A stretch of 64,000 bases of DNA from Enoplolaimus lenunculus (lineage: Eukaryota > Nematoda > Enoplea > Enoplida > Thoracostomopsidae): positions 124,001 through 188,000 of the forward strand of contig JASANG010000699.1 in NCBI GenBank assembly GCA_030248215.1, in the 5' to 3' direction. The translations under genes and the position numbers were made by a program. The notes under the pieces are model-generated. The model did not search any database. It saw only the letters and a list, made by a program, of their open reading frames with translations, and had not been told where the DNA came from. Below, piece after piece: positions 53,236 to 63,943 of the stretch (position 1 is its first letter; every line of letters starts with the position of its first letter).

Positions 53236-54721
53236 CATTGGCCCAAACATTGCACAAACATGAATTTATGCCCGTGCCACATTGTATACGGGACACTTTT
53301 AACGCTAATTCTGCTATGGCAGTTAGTCTGCTCACGGTTTTCACTCAAACATTTTAGTTTACACGGCCAATGTTACTTTGGGTCGTTTATGCCTTAACAA
53401 ATTTTTGGTCACTCATGCCTATCATGCGCTACAAGATAAAACTGAGGAATGAAATTTTTGTAATATTCAAATTTTTCATGACATATTGGAAATAACTTAT
53501 ACCGTTCAATTACTAAGCGAAAACTGAAAATTTAAAACGTCATATAGCCGTATTAAATAAAAACGTTCCGTGTGAACAGAAAAATTCAATAATTGACAGT
53601 AAAGTTATTAATTTCGCGATGGACAAACAAAACGATTTGATATTACTGAAAGTCTTACATTATCTACAATGCCTGTTGAAAGAGAGTCTTTTTTATTGTT
53701 GGTTAGACAATTTTTTGAGCAATTGGGTTTTTGTTCATGTAAAACCGAAACATGACAACGAGTTGTCGTGAGAAAGACACACGTAAATTTTTTTCAATTT
53801 TCAACCATTTTCTGAACAAAAGGCAAACCAATAGCAGAACCCAATGAAACTCAACAGCTATGAATATATGTAATTTTCATATATACAACCCTTAAAAGAT
53901 TCATTTTGCTCGAATAAAAATGCAAACTTTAGAGACCAGAAAAGGCTGTAAACAACATTCACTTAACCTCGTCTGTAGTAAAATTATGCAATAAATTTAT
54001 TTATTTATGCAAGAATATTCACAATGCAAATACTGAAATAAAACCCTCATAATCATAAGTATCAAGACGAATACTTGAAAACATTATTAACGAACATTTA
54101 TACAACTATGACCTGATAAAAACACCGATTCCATAGTATAACGTTTTTATTGGAATTGTGATACAGTTGTTGGCCTTTTCTCGTTCGAAATGTTTCATAA
54201 TCTTAAAAACCGGGAACTCATTTTATAATAGTGAGAGCCAAAATTAAGTCTTATTTACGATATTGATTGCTGATAAACTCAGACTAGTATTTAACGTTCC
54301 ACTACCAGCCTTACTACTGAAAATCGATACTTCACAATACTGGATGATTGTAAAGAGCTTCTACTGAACACTGGGCGTCACAGTTGCGCAACATCCGTGG
54401 GTGCTTGGGATTTCCTTGGGCAAACGTGTGTCGGAAAAGAATTTCTGACGCTGGGATACAGGTGGTACAAAAGTTTAATGCCAAAGTAGAAATTGTTAAT
54501 CTTTACTCATCTAAAATTTGGATTACATACCACACAGGTGTGTGTGAGGAAGGAGGTGAACTTTAAACGCTTTTTACTGTTTTTTTTGGAAAATATTACC
54601 ATTCTGTTGAAAGCGGCGTTGATTTCGTCGGAAAGGTTTTAATATTTATGACGCTAAATTGCACATTTCTAAGATTACGCTCACAGTTTTTCTGAACAAA
54701 ACGGCTCATGTAGAGATCAGC
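53236..54721. other. No gene seen
   Basis: AT-rich, no recognised exon or complete repeat. Confidence 0.4.
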
Positions 54722-54893
54722 GGAGGGGCAGAACGTTTTTCTGCGGGACTGCAATAGAGTAAGCTTAGTCTTTGGACTATTTTTTTGCTTAGGCTTAGCT
54801 TTAAGCTTAGGTATACAAGCTCACTCTTACTCCTAGGCCTTAGCCTTACGCTGAAGCTTAGGAATTTGATTACTGTTACGGCCCCTTTATTGA
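54722..54893. mobile_element. TTAGGC-rich element, reverse copy
   Basis: GGAGGGGCAGAACGTTTTTC, then CAATAGAGTAAGCTTAG, GCTTAGGCTTAGC, and a closing GTTACGGCCCCTTT that is roughly the inverted repeat of its start. Confidence 0.7.
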
Positions 54894-55195
54894 CCGCAAA
54901 AACAAAAAAAGGTGGGTAAAAGTGGATCGAGGGTAAAGTAGTTTTTTGCAGGTATACCCCCGGGTAAAGAAATAAAATTTCTGCGGGCAAAACGTGGGCC
55001 GGGTAAAGCATTTTGACCCATTTTATTTCTCTGTTTGGCTCACCGCAGTAAACGAATGATCTCGGAATAACGCAAAACCGTTCTACAACTGTTTACTTTT
55101 AAAATGAACTTAAAACGTGCGATGTATGCGGAATATTTCCAAAAGATTTATAAAATTTCAGAGATTCGAAAAGTTTTTTGTCACAGGTTTAATCC

Positions 55196-55445
55196 TACAC
55201 TCTAAAAACTTAAACATAAATTCTAGTTTAACTTTACTTAATTTTTAGTTTAAGAAAAACTTGAATGGCTGGACGGACTAACTAATCTAGAATTTTAAGT
55301 TTAATTTAAACTAACATATTTGCAGGTTTTCGAACGAGAATGTTAGTTTAGGTTAAACTTATTGTTAGCTTAAGCCACAGGTTTAAGCAAAACTAAAATA
55401 AAGCTTAAGAAATTAAGTTTTGTTAATCCAACTTTGCAACCGTGT
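55196..55445. mobile_element. Foldback element rich in TTAAGTTTAA, copy 2
   Basis: CTCTAAAAACTTAAACATAA, GGACGGACTAACTAATCTAG and GTTTAAGCAAAAC match 27149-27495. Confidence 0.65.
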
Positions 55446-56147
55446 TTTCTTTTCCCCCATGATGATTTTCACGCCCATTACCTACCAGTGTACCTAAAAC
55501 TGCTTACTGCGTGCTATGGAATGATATATCTGCTCTAACGAATAGCAAATGGCAAAGAATTTAATAAATAATTAAATATATAACGTTGCTGTCAAGTCAA
55601 CTCAAAATGTGATAATACTAATTTTAAAAATTCTACACAATAATTTGCTGTTAAAACTTTAATTAACTGTCCACGAATCTGTTACAGTTAAAAAAACTAA
55701 ACAAAATTATTTCGTGTACGCGTTTTTTGCGAATTGCAAATATTCTTTCTCAACGGTCTGCTTATATTAGAGCGACATTGTAATACAACTTTAGTTGAAA
55801 TTTAACCATACTAAAAAGCTGTTAAGTTTCGTTCAGCGGTGCAGGTAGAAGTAGAAAAATACAAAAACGGAAATGTTTTCAGTAATAAGTTTTAACCCTT
55901 ATATACTCAGAGATCAAATACAAATGTGCAAATGTAACTTCGGTAAATAATTAACACAATGCGACAAAATTGAAACAAACATCAAATCTCAAAATGTGCT
56001 GCAAAAGTAATCAAATATAACACACAGTAACTAAAGAAAACTTGTTCTAATACGGAATCATCAAAACAAACGCAACCAACATTAAATAAAGGCTAACAGA
56101 TATTTTTGCTATTTGTGCAACTTGAATCAGTTCAAATTATATGAAAC
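55446..56147. other. No gene seen
   Basis: AT-rich sequence between the repeat block and the right-hand locus. The left end of any transposon carrying cistrons A and B should be here or further left, but no terminal repeat was identified. Confidence 0.4.
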
Positions 56148-56510
56148 ATGTCGAGTATTTCTAAACCGATCAGTCTGGCGCAACTCAGCTATGTTGCATC
56201 AAAGTTTGGTTACAAGTTCTCCGATAAAAATGTGACCACAGAAGTAATAAAACCCCTCCAATCCAAGCATTTTGGCTTAATTATAGCGTATATGGCTTAT
56301 ACATCGTTTTCGACATCGGAACAGCTATTTCCCAGGTTAATTTCTGATTCAATGGAAGACTCTAAATCAATTTTTTGTGCAATGCGATTGTGCGTGCAAC
56401 GAACCGAACGGGCATTGAACACCACGATTGCTTTTTACCAAACTAACGAAGTTGAAGAAAAACTCGCCTCCGTTGGATACTTTAAGTCCCAAGCCCAAAA
56501 TAATGAATAA
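56148..56510 (+). CDS. Hypothetical 120-aa protein, convergent with cistron B
   Basis: A complete single-exon ORF from ATG (context AAACATGT) to TAA. Composition is balanced and protein-like, with MSSISKPISLAQLSYVASKF at the start and a possible helical second half (RTERALNTTIAFYQTNEVEE). No family is recognised and no signal peptide or membrane segment is evident. Its last 76 bases lie antisense to the terminal exon of cistron B, so it could be chance, an antisense gene or a third gene of the same element. It is the best ORF between 24.4 and 56.5 kb that is not inside a repeat. Confidence 0.3.
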   Translation: MSSISKPISLAQLSYVASKFGYKFSDKNVTTEVIKPLQSKHFGLIIAYMAYTSFSTSEQLFPRLISDSMEDSKSIFCAMRLCVQRTERALNTTIAFYQTNEVEEKLASVGYFKSQAQNNE

Positions 56511-56692
56511 AGCACGTCCACGGCTGCAATAAGGTTCCTTGTATCCATCAGCTTCATTGGCGTGCTGTCAACGATTAGGAAAATTTCGCTTATTATGGAA
56601 CTAACACATCCGTTTGACGTGAAAATCAGCAAGTACGGTTGCAAACCAGAACCACGTTTGTTAATTTCCTCGGCTAAGCTGCGTTCGCTACC
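56435..56692 (-). CDS. Cistron B terminal exon
   Basis: Eighty-five codons plus TAA, acceptor ATTTCAG. Encodes the QPYLLIFTSNG..IFLIVD..AAVDVLYSLF..YPT block typical of the family's C-terminus. Confidence 0.8.
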   Translation of the reverse strand, partial: GSERSLAEEINKRGSGLQPYLLIFTSNGCVSSIISEIFLIVDSTPMKLMDTRNLIAAVDVLYSLFWAWDLKYPTEASFSSTSLVW

Positions 56693-59600
56693 CTGAAATA
56701 ATCCACATGTTTTAACACAATTTGAACATTATTGATATATTGCGTGATCTAAAAACATTATTTTACGTATAAAATTTAAGGTTTGAGGTCTTTAAGTTTA
56801 TTCAGCAAATATAATAAGCATGGTATTAGCCTGCTCTTGTATTGCTCTTGGTGTCACCAGGTGCAAAAATTAATTGCTAAAAACTTACATACCTCACGAA
56901 AAATAAATATTTGATCAACCGCGTTAGCAGGTCGTTTGCTAGTCTTCTGTTGCAAAATATACGGTAGTAAAATTACACTGGCAACTGCGATTTCATTTAA
57001 AATGTCGTGATATATTACAGTGCTAAGTACAAAAGTATATTTTTTGGTATTCAGCAATGATCTTGACATGTTTAACCCTTTGTGAATTTAATTTAACAAT
57101 TTTGGTATCAGACGCAAAGTCGAAGCCATGCCATTTATTATAATTCGGATATCACAACTACTGCACTATATATAAATTAAGCAGTACCAAAACGTGAACG
57201 TGGTTTTAAATTTGTGACATACCCTGTTCAAAATTTTCTGTGTCATCATCAACAAAAATATCAAGCTCATCAAGCATTTGGCGCATCCCTGTAGCTCTTG
57301 GCTCGTTTCGGCTTTGAAATTTGGTTTTCGCTAAAGCTTCTTTATAGATATGTATCGCGTAGCTAGCAAAACTGTCACTGAATGAAACATCGTTAGAATG
57401 ACCTTCCAATTGCCAACGACATTTTACGTCACCCACAAGCTAAAAAGTATAAATTTAATTATCAATGCAACACATATAATGATCGGTTTTAAACTACACT
57501 TAGAAACTATGACAGACTCGTGAGAAATAACTTTTTCGCTTATAATTTCAATTTACATTAATAACCCTCTCTTGCGTTCAGACGTTTTGCATCCACATTC
57601 AGTTATATATGGGCTAACCCCTTGAGCCCGTATTCAATTTTTGCTCATATTGTATGCGACATGCAGGAAACTGTTAATAATATGATTGATTGCTAAATTA
57701 AAAAAAGTACCGTTTCAGCTGAAAAATCTTTTAATCGCGGCCATTTTGTTAAAATCTGACCAGCATGAGGATGGTTTGTAATGATCCAATCTACTCGGGC
57801 TGGCCGCGTTTCACTCATAAGCTCGATAATTGCATGTTGGCCACGTGCTGTGTCTGCACTCATCATTCTCAACTGCATGCATAGCTGTTCGTTTCTGTCA
57901 AACTTCTCAGATCTGATTGCGGATATTTTGTTACTGCCGTTTTGATTTTGAATGTTTTCCCTGTATTTTTTGCTTTTCCTCAAATAATCGTACACGTTGC
58001 GATTATTGTAATGTTTGTTTCTAACGACGCGTGGAGGCGACCTTGCGCATTCGACGGATTGAAAATATGTTCCTAAAATACAGTGTTTAAAAAGGTGCAA
58101 AGTTTTGCAAATAAACGAGGCTGTTTCTCCTATAATTTTCCGCAACTACATGGAAGAAACGAGAAAACTTCGCTCCAGCGGCCGAGATTTTTGCATCAAT
58201 GGTCCAAAAATTTCGGCAGGATTAAGAGAATTCTGTTAGGAAATATGTGCTACTAACATGTAGATCTTTTCCCCATGCATTGTAACAGATCCGGTTGCGC
58301 TCCTGGCTGCGTTGCATTTATTTTTAACTATTTCAATAGATTAAGAACACTATGCAAATGTATGTTGTGCAACCGTACCCATGAGAAAGTAAATGATACC
58401 TGCCATAAGATACAGTTAATAATACAGTCAGATTGCCGCTTGTGCTAACATACCCAGCCCAACCCGAATTCAGAGTTGGTATCTCGCAAAACCGGAAACC
58501 AAGTTAGGATAGATGATGCCATCCTGGCCAATTCATCATGGCTGGGCCACCCTGTCCTATAAATAATTTACATTGTAAGATATAAATTATTCCTGAAAAC
58601 GTCAAAGGATTTGGCCGACTCTAAACATAAAATAGCAAAAATACAAACAGTACGAAGAGAACATTACATCTTTAATTTAAGTAACAATTTATTAACATCC
58701 GGTACTATGGTGGTTTGATGGTATTATTAAAAAATGCATCTATAATATCTGGTGAACTAACTTGACACAGTTTGCCATTAGCCATTCCACCGAAAGTTTC
58801 AGTAGCTTACGCTCCGCTCTAACAAATTTACCGCCGTCTGTGCTAAGTTCCAATTCGTTGGCAATATCAATTCTCACGGCTTCCGGCGTTATACAGTTAG
58901 TATTTGCAAACGTCTGAAAGTTCGTATCAGCAAAAATTAGATATTGGTTACGAAATTATAAACAACTAAGACTAGATCTAAAAATACGACTTAGCAGTCA
59001 ATTTTTATTTAAAGCAGCGTGACTATGGAGCCCACCATATGACGTTTTCCGAACCCATTAATCTATTCATTTGAAAAAAATAGTGCATGAATTTAAAACT
59101 TGCCGTTTGACTTGCTGGCTTCTGCAAATATGATCGCATGCAGGCAATAAAAACATGTGCTCATGAAAATTTTGAATGTAAGAACCAAAATTCATTGACA
59201 CATAGAAACAGATTCAGAACTGCAAGTGTTGAAAATTTTCAAAAGTAATTCAGTATGTTCTAACTCAATTTTGAAAACGTGGCTCCAAACCTTGCTGGAT
59301 TCAGATATTTCAATCTCGAATCCCAATCCGACTTTAACCCTTTCTCACATGAATATTTTCTATTTCCCCTGAGCCCTACTTTTATGCTAGGATTCGAACT
59401 CCGGTGACTGGAGTGGGAGGCGTATACCATCACCACCAGCTATAGGAGCTTGACGCTCGAGCCCGAGGGGGCTCTCACGTCTTGTGGGGATTTAGTAGTA
59501 TGTATACGTGTTGCAATTGTTAAACACGGTGCGATATATACTATTTAACGTATATACACTGCGCTGAGTTGCCTACAGGCAACTCAATGTGAGAATGGGT

Positions 59601-60466
59601 TAAATATTCATTTCCTGTCCAATCTGAATCCGAACTTTTGTGGCTACCACGATATAGCGGTGTATTTATGATGGCGCAATATTTTATTTCGTGACAACGA
59701 TCAAAACGTACCTCCGAAGTGTTAAAATTGTATCTTCCATTAAAGGATAACCGCAAAGCGTAGTTACCTGAGTTTGAATCATTGACTGTACGATTAGATG
59801 ATTTCGTTAGTGGCATATCGTGATCATGTAATTGATTGGTTTCTCCATTGACGCTGTTGGTCGGATTGTTCAACTCACTTCTGTTTGAAAACTGATCGTC
59901 GTTGTGATCATTGCGCTAAAATAAAAATAGTTCAAATCGGGCATCATTGTATAGTAAATTTTAGCATAGTCTCTTAGAATCACTAGAACTAAGTAAGTAT
60001 GTTTTCCCCATTGAACAAACTATGATCAACGGTGTGCTATCGCGACATAAAGAATCTACAATAGTCGAACTGATTATGGCAATCGTCTGCTATCTGGATC
60101 TCGGCGTTTGAGTCATAGCTCGAAGCTATTAAGCAGATGAAACTTAAAAAATTTAGCTGCCAAAGACGTAAACGAAAAGTTACCAGTGATTACTTATATA
60201 GTTGAACTTACTGTGTAATATTCCACATGAATACAAGCATCAGTATCTGGTATGCAATCGCCGTCAAAAAAGTCTTCGTCGCCCATTGTGATACGGACAC
60301 AGTCGTCGCAATCGTCTATACTGTAAAAGGTTCGTAGCAATTGAGCTGCGATGGCAGTCAATTCTTGTCTACTAGGTGTATGATTTGCCAAAGTTACTTT
60401 GCGTTTGATTAAAATTTCATCACGTTTTATAACAATGCGTTGCTGGATACCGTGATAATTATCCAT
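56435..60466 (-). CDS. Cistron B: SAMD3-like protein, seven exons, 496 aa
   Basis: Exons 60466-60212, 59915-59712, 58913-58811, 58072-57711, 57439-57223, 56984-56893 and 56692-56435; every GT-AG junction keeps the frame, giving 1,491 nt including the stop. The first 85 residues resemble a PB1-like fold (ITMGDEDFFDGDCIPDTDAC, an acidic DEDF motif). The middle has HPHAGQILTKWPRLKD, and the C-terminus has QPYLLIFTSNG, IFLIVDSTP, AAVDVLYSLFWAWDLKYPT. From memory this order is that of the many fish and invertebrate proteins named sterile alpha motif domain-containing protein 3-like, although no SAM domain is evident here. Role unknown; the family is multi-copy and probably transposon-linked. It starts 11 bases after the stop of cistron A. 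The acceptor of exon 6 is weak and was chosen by phase. Confidence 0.75.
56893..56984 (-). CDS. Cistron B exon 6
   Basis: 92 nt, chosen because the CGCAG acceptor gives the right phase; donor GAG/GTATGT. Encodes ASVILLPYILQQKTSKRP, matching the LLPyLl region of the family. Confidence 0.6.
57223..57439 (-). CDS. Cistron B exon 5
   Basis: 217 nt, acceptor TTTTTAG, donor CAGG/GTATGT. Starts LVGDVKCRWQLEGHS and ends in an acidic DELDIFVDDDTENFEQ stretch. Confidence 0.72.
57711..58072 (-). CDS. Cistron B exon 4 with WPRLKD motif
   Basis: 362 nt, acceptor ATTTTAG, donor ACG/GTACTT. Contains a basic Tyr/Asn/Lys-rich segment and then IITNHPHAGQILTKWPRLKD, the most diagnostic motif of the family. 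Confidence 0.8.
58811..58913 (-). CDS. Cistron B exon 3
   Basis: 103 nt, acceptor CTTTCAG, donor GAGC/GTAAGC. Encodes ITPEAVRIDIANELEL, a helix that matches the family's position before the basic linker. Confidence 0.7.
59388..59458 (-). mobile_element. tRNA-derived SINE-like sequence in cistron B intron
   Basis: Minus strand: TATAGCTGGTGGTGATGG (A-box-like), CGCCTCCCACTCC (recalls a glycine CCC anticodon loop) and GGAGTTCGAATCC (B box). The stems pair poorly. The flank GTGAGAAAGGGTTAA recalls sequence at 23990-24010. Confidence 0.4.
59712..59915 (-). CDS. Cistron B exon 2
   Basis: Sixty-eight codons, acceptor ATTTTAG, donor GAG/GTACGT. Polar, Asn-rich linker ending in LRLSFNGRYNFNTSE. An earlier CAG/GTAACT donor exists at 59768 but would put the next exon out of frame. 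Confidence 0.7.
60212..60466 (-). CDS. Cistron B exon 1 (PB1-like N-terminus)
   Basis: ATG at 60466-60464, 85 codons, donor ACA/GTAAGT. Ends CIHVEYYT. Confidence 0.8.
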
Positions 60467-60477
60467 TATTCAGTATT

Positions 60478-60915
60478 TTAATGAATAACTGAAGCAGGGA
60501 GCTTATAGCGCGGGCAAACAATATAACTTTCGAATTTTTTATATAAATCCAGCGGATAACAATCTAAAAACTGTGAATATTTCACCACGCTCCAGTTACT
60601 TGTTCGCTGAACTTCAAAGGCGTGCAGATGATTATTGAAGCCAACGGTTTCTAGCTTAATACCCACAAAGCATACATGCTCCATTAATTTAAAATCATTT
60701 GAAGCCATAAACCGAATTTCAAAAAATTCTGGGTAAATGTTTCCAGCGATTAGAAGTATATCGTTTACTTTGTATACAACTGATGAGGAAAGAGAAATTT
60801 GCTCAGTCACGATGCAAGAATTTTCTAATGTAGCGTCAAGCGTGTTTGCGATAACATCAGACATCAGTAAGGATTGGCTAAAGTTTTCGGCAGATTTTTC
60901 GGTATTTAACAACAC
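60478..60915 (-). CDS. Cistron A C-terminal segment
   Basis: Encodes VGFNNHLHAFEVQRTSNW and YIVCPRYKLPASVIH then TAA at 60480-60478. HxHAf.V and CPRY are the family's closing motifs. Confidence 0.75.
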   Translation of the reverse strand: MLLNTEKSAENFSQSLLMSDVIANTLDATLENSCIVTEQISLSSSVVYKVNDILLIAGNIYPEFFEIRFMASNDFKLMEHVCFVGIKLETVGFNNHLHAFEVQRTSNWSVVKYSQFLDCYPLDLYKKFESYIVCPRYKLPASVIH

Positions 60916-63900
60916 CAGCTAACTGCTTAAACCAAGACATTTTCATTTCTTGATTAGCTGTCATTGACTTACTTGCTGACCCGGTCTTTTTTATACATGC
61001 CGCGTAATGGACCAAAAAGTGATGTTTTGTAAGTAAGTCGTAATCACGAAACAAAATTTTAAAACGGCGTAGATGCCGCTCAACAACAGTTTCAAGATCT
61101 TGCAATAATTCGCTGGTAAAAAATGGTGCAAATAGCAAATCAAATAATGTTCTTAAGTCAAGCAAAAACCTCCAGTGCTTGCTAGAGCCACCAATCATAT
61201 CACCAATGATAATGGGCAGTAATCTGACAAGACAAAACATTTGAATTCCTGTTTGTCTATTAGTAGAAATATCGCTTACTAGCGCAGGTCGATTTTTCTT
61301 ATCGGTTCGTCCGTATGGAAACGACGCTATTCTGTCATTCAACAGAGCCAATGTGAGATGCTGTTCTTCGTAAATGAGTCCGCGCAATATCAATTTTATT
61401 TCGAAAGCTGCTATTCCTTCTAACATATCATGAAACAAATCTGGCGTCATATTTTCGGCAATATTCCAACCTGGAACGTTGGCCAGAGCGCAAGCGTTCT
61501 AAAAATAATTAAAGATGTTTTTGCAGTGGAACAACTAATTTCAACCTGTGCACGTGCAATAAATACAAAATATACTTACACAATTGAGTACAAACTCGTC
61601 TGAATTGTGATAATTAAGCGCTTTCCTGCCGAAAACTTGACTGTTCAAAATTTACATTCATTTTCAGAACTTCAATCCTAATGTTATATTATCTTGTCAA
61701 ATCTGAAAATTTACTTCAGTTAAACAGAACGAAATATTACGGCATAGGGCTTAACAAAATAGAAAGATATGGCTGACGCACCTTAAATCCCCATCGTTGA
61801 ACTATTTGTTTAACAGACGCTGCGTTTGTAGCTCGATTCAATGAAGAGAATACCTTTCGGTAATGTACCTGACTTCTAGGTTGAAACTGATTAGCCGTGA
61901 ATTGAGTTTGAATATCAGAAATATCAGCCAAACAAAACTCGCAGAATTTCTTAGCGCGAAAACTTTCTGTCATTCCAAATAAAGTATGTCGCGCTAAATT
62001 GTCTCCGCACACAAATCCCAATATTACTTTTTATGCAATTTGATTCACTGTAAGACTATTATGATATAAATCGCAAAGTTCTTCGCAAATTTTATCGAGA
62101 GCGACATCATAGCAATAAAATTTAAAATCGTTTGTATACCCAATCAGAGCCAAATGTATCCCTGACATGCCGACAGAGAGATAATCTGGAATGTTGAGAA
62201 TTGTAACATACGGTGAAATAGGAAAATTAGGTGTTTGAGAACAAAGTTTATTTTCAAGTATTTGTCTAAATTTATTCAAGTTTTAAACCTATTTTAGGTT
62301 CAGGGAAAACCCCCCAATCCTTAATTTTAACCTATATGCTGTTTGCGCATTCTTTCAATCGACTTTTGTTTTGTCTGCATATATTTGCAAAAGCATTTTG
62401 CTTTAGTGCTGGCATTATAATAATGTAAAATGTCAATAGCTTTTCAGCATATTTCCTATATAAAAACAGCGTGCAATTGATTTTGACTACTCAGTTATGA
62501 TTTTTCTTCGGCAATAAACTGGTGCTTTAGCAGAGTCAATTTCATTGCGTTTTATTTAGTTTGTTTTGCGTCTGGCTTCTGCCGGCGCTAACACCCAGCC
62601 TAGGTCTACGCCAGCTTAGAGCGGCGTTGAACATTAATTACGCCAGCCATCGGCGGCGTTGACTTTAATTTACGCCAGCTAAACAGCGGCGTCTTGGTAA
62701 ACTTACGCCTGCACCTTTGCGGCGTGCTAACTGCTATAGGTAGACGTACGCATCCGAGAATAGGCCTTGCCGGCACCTTACGTGCGGCGATTTGTTAGCT
62801 TTATTGCCAGCAGAGTAAACTGCGGCGACCCTTGCAATATCATGTTACAGAATCTTCCAGTAAAAAACACCTAGCTTGGATAGTCCAGCTGCTGAGGCCA
62901 ATGGATTACTGACTTCCAAGTCGTCTTAATACAAACTGATGATAACGGTTTTCTGCTAAATGGTGCGAGCGCAACATTCTCTGAAAATATAGAATCGTGT
63001 CAACAGTAAACCGCTATTTTAAACGCTTTTAGCATTTCAAGCAGCACTTTGAAACGTTTTTTGTGAGAAAAAATCTAAAACATGTATTGTTAAAGCATGA
63101 AAATACTATTAGACAATTTTAAGCATTTATCATAACGCTATTTTAACATTTAAATATAAAAATTTTAAAAACGCAAAAAGGGGTCTGTATTTTTGACACG
63201 TGTCCTTAACGGTTAAGGGTCAGTTGTATTATCAAGCAAAAAATATCGCAAATTTGTCGGATATTACGTGAAATTTACTCACAAACACGTACACATACTA
63301 CTATAAAACGTACGCAACCACATACAAACACATACTCGAAATTCACATGCATATTCACGCGCAACACACAAACCCTCATATGCACGCACACGCACCCAAG
63401 CAGTCATACATTCAAGTTAATACAACCTCACATTCAAAACTAGGAATCAGAGAGCTCACACTTAATTCGCGTACCTCATCCGGTCAGATTCACAGAACGA
63501 TTTATTTTCATTGTGAGAGGAGGTGGTTTCGCAAATCAAGTGTTTCGACAAACTTGTTTTTGCTAATAATGATTGCAGACACAAACCGATAGACACATAC
63601 TGAAACGTGTCATCTATCGCATCATGTACAACCGAACCATCAGCTAACCGTTTGTTTTCGTACCGCTTTCCGAGTGAAATAGTGTCAGGAGTAATAACAC
63701 CCGGTAGTGAGCGCAACAACTGTTCCTGCGCGTATATCGATTCGAAACATTTCATGGGATGTTTCAAAAGTTTCATCTTCTTCAAAAATTCTAATGGTAT
63801 TGTAATATTATTCTCCCGAAAAATTTGTTCAGCGGATTCACTAAGGTTTTCGACTATTATTGAAGCAACATTGTTCACGATTTGGCCAAAAGCCTGCACA

Positions 63901-63943
63901 GCAGACACTGTCACTCTAGGATTGGCTCTCAAATTTACCAGCA
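60478..63943 (-). CDS. Cistron A: transposase-like protein (GDNL..HTLFG family), 5'-partial, interrupted
   Basis: Segments 63943-63475, 62265-61782, 61498 to about 60916, and 60915-60478. The first three join in phase (AG plus A gives Arg; then WGFK/NACAL). The order matches a multi-copy animal family usually regarded as DNA-transposon-derived: an N-terminal helical region ending FQYVSI; ILNIPDYLS and HLALIGY; VCGDNLARHTLFG with KKFCEFC; TPDLFHDMLEGIAAFEIKLI; HHFLVHYAACIKKTG; and a C-terminal CPRYKLP. An in-frame TAA (62031-62033) lies ahead of the GDNL motif. The frame also changes near 60916-60930, which could be a very short intron or a frameshift. The acceptor at 63943 shows that the gene continues outside the window. 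Function unknown; it may be a decayed transposase. Confidence 0.7.
60916..61498 (-). CDS. Cistron A exon c (HDMLEGI motif)
   Basis: Acceptor ATTTTTAG, phase 0. Encodes NMTPDLFHDMLEGIAAFEIK, IIIGDMIGGSSKHWRFLLDL and LLTKHHFLVHYAACIKKTG. The frame stays open to 60878 but homology to the family passes into another frame near 60916. Confidence 0.78.
61782..62265 (-). CDS. Cistron A exon b (GDNL motif, CxxC)
   Basis: 484 nt, acceptor AATTTAG, donor AAG/GTGCGT. Encodes TILNIPDYLSVGMSGIHLAL, VCGDNLARHTLFGMTESFRA and KKFCEFCLADISDIQTQF. One in-frame TAA at 62031-62033. Confidence 0.75.
62266..63474. other. Cistron A intron with GCGGCGT repeats
   Basis: 1.2-kb intron deduced from matching phases of its flanking exons. 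It holds the 62580-62830 repeat block and, at 63280-63400, an ACACAC/CGCACA-rich stretch. No exon was recognised within it. Confidence 0.6.
62580..62830. repeat. ~32-bp tandem repeat with CGCC/GGCG hairpins
   Basis: ACGCCAGC occurs at 62608, 62640 and 62672, and ACGCCTGC at 62705; each is followed by a complementary GCGGCGT. Decayed units continue to 62830. GC-rich compared with its surroundings. Confidence 0.8.
63475..63943 (-). CDS. Cistron A exon a (N-terminal region)
   Basis: 469 nt between AGTACAG acceptor and GAG/GTACGC donor, phase 1 in and phase 2 out. Encodes QAFGQIVNNVASIIVENLSE, SLGKRYENKRLADGSVVHD and DTFQYVSI. Confidence 0.7.

Noticed and set aside
61580-61625. 46-nt candidate exon between cistron A exons b and c
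   Set aside because: It has AG and GTAAGT borders, but inclusion breaks the frame, whereas exon b joins exon c directly in phase and agrees with the family.
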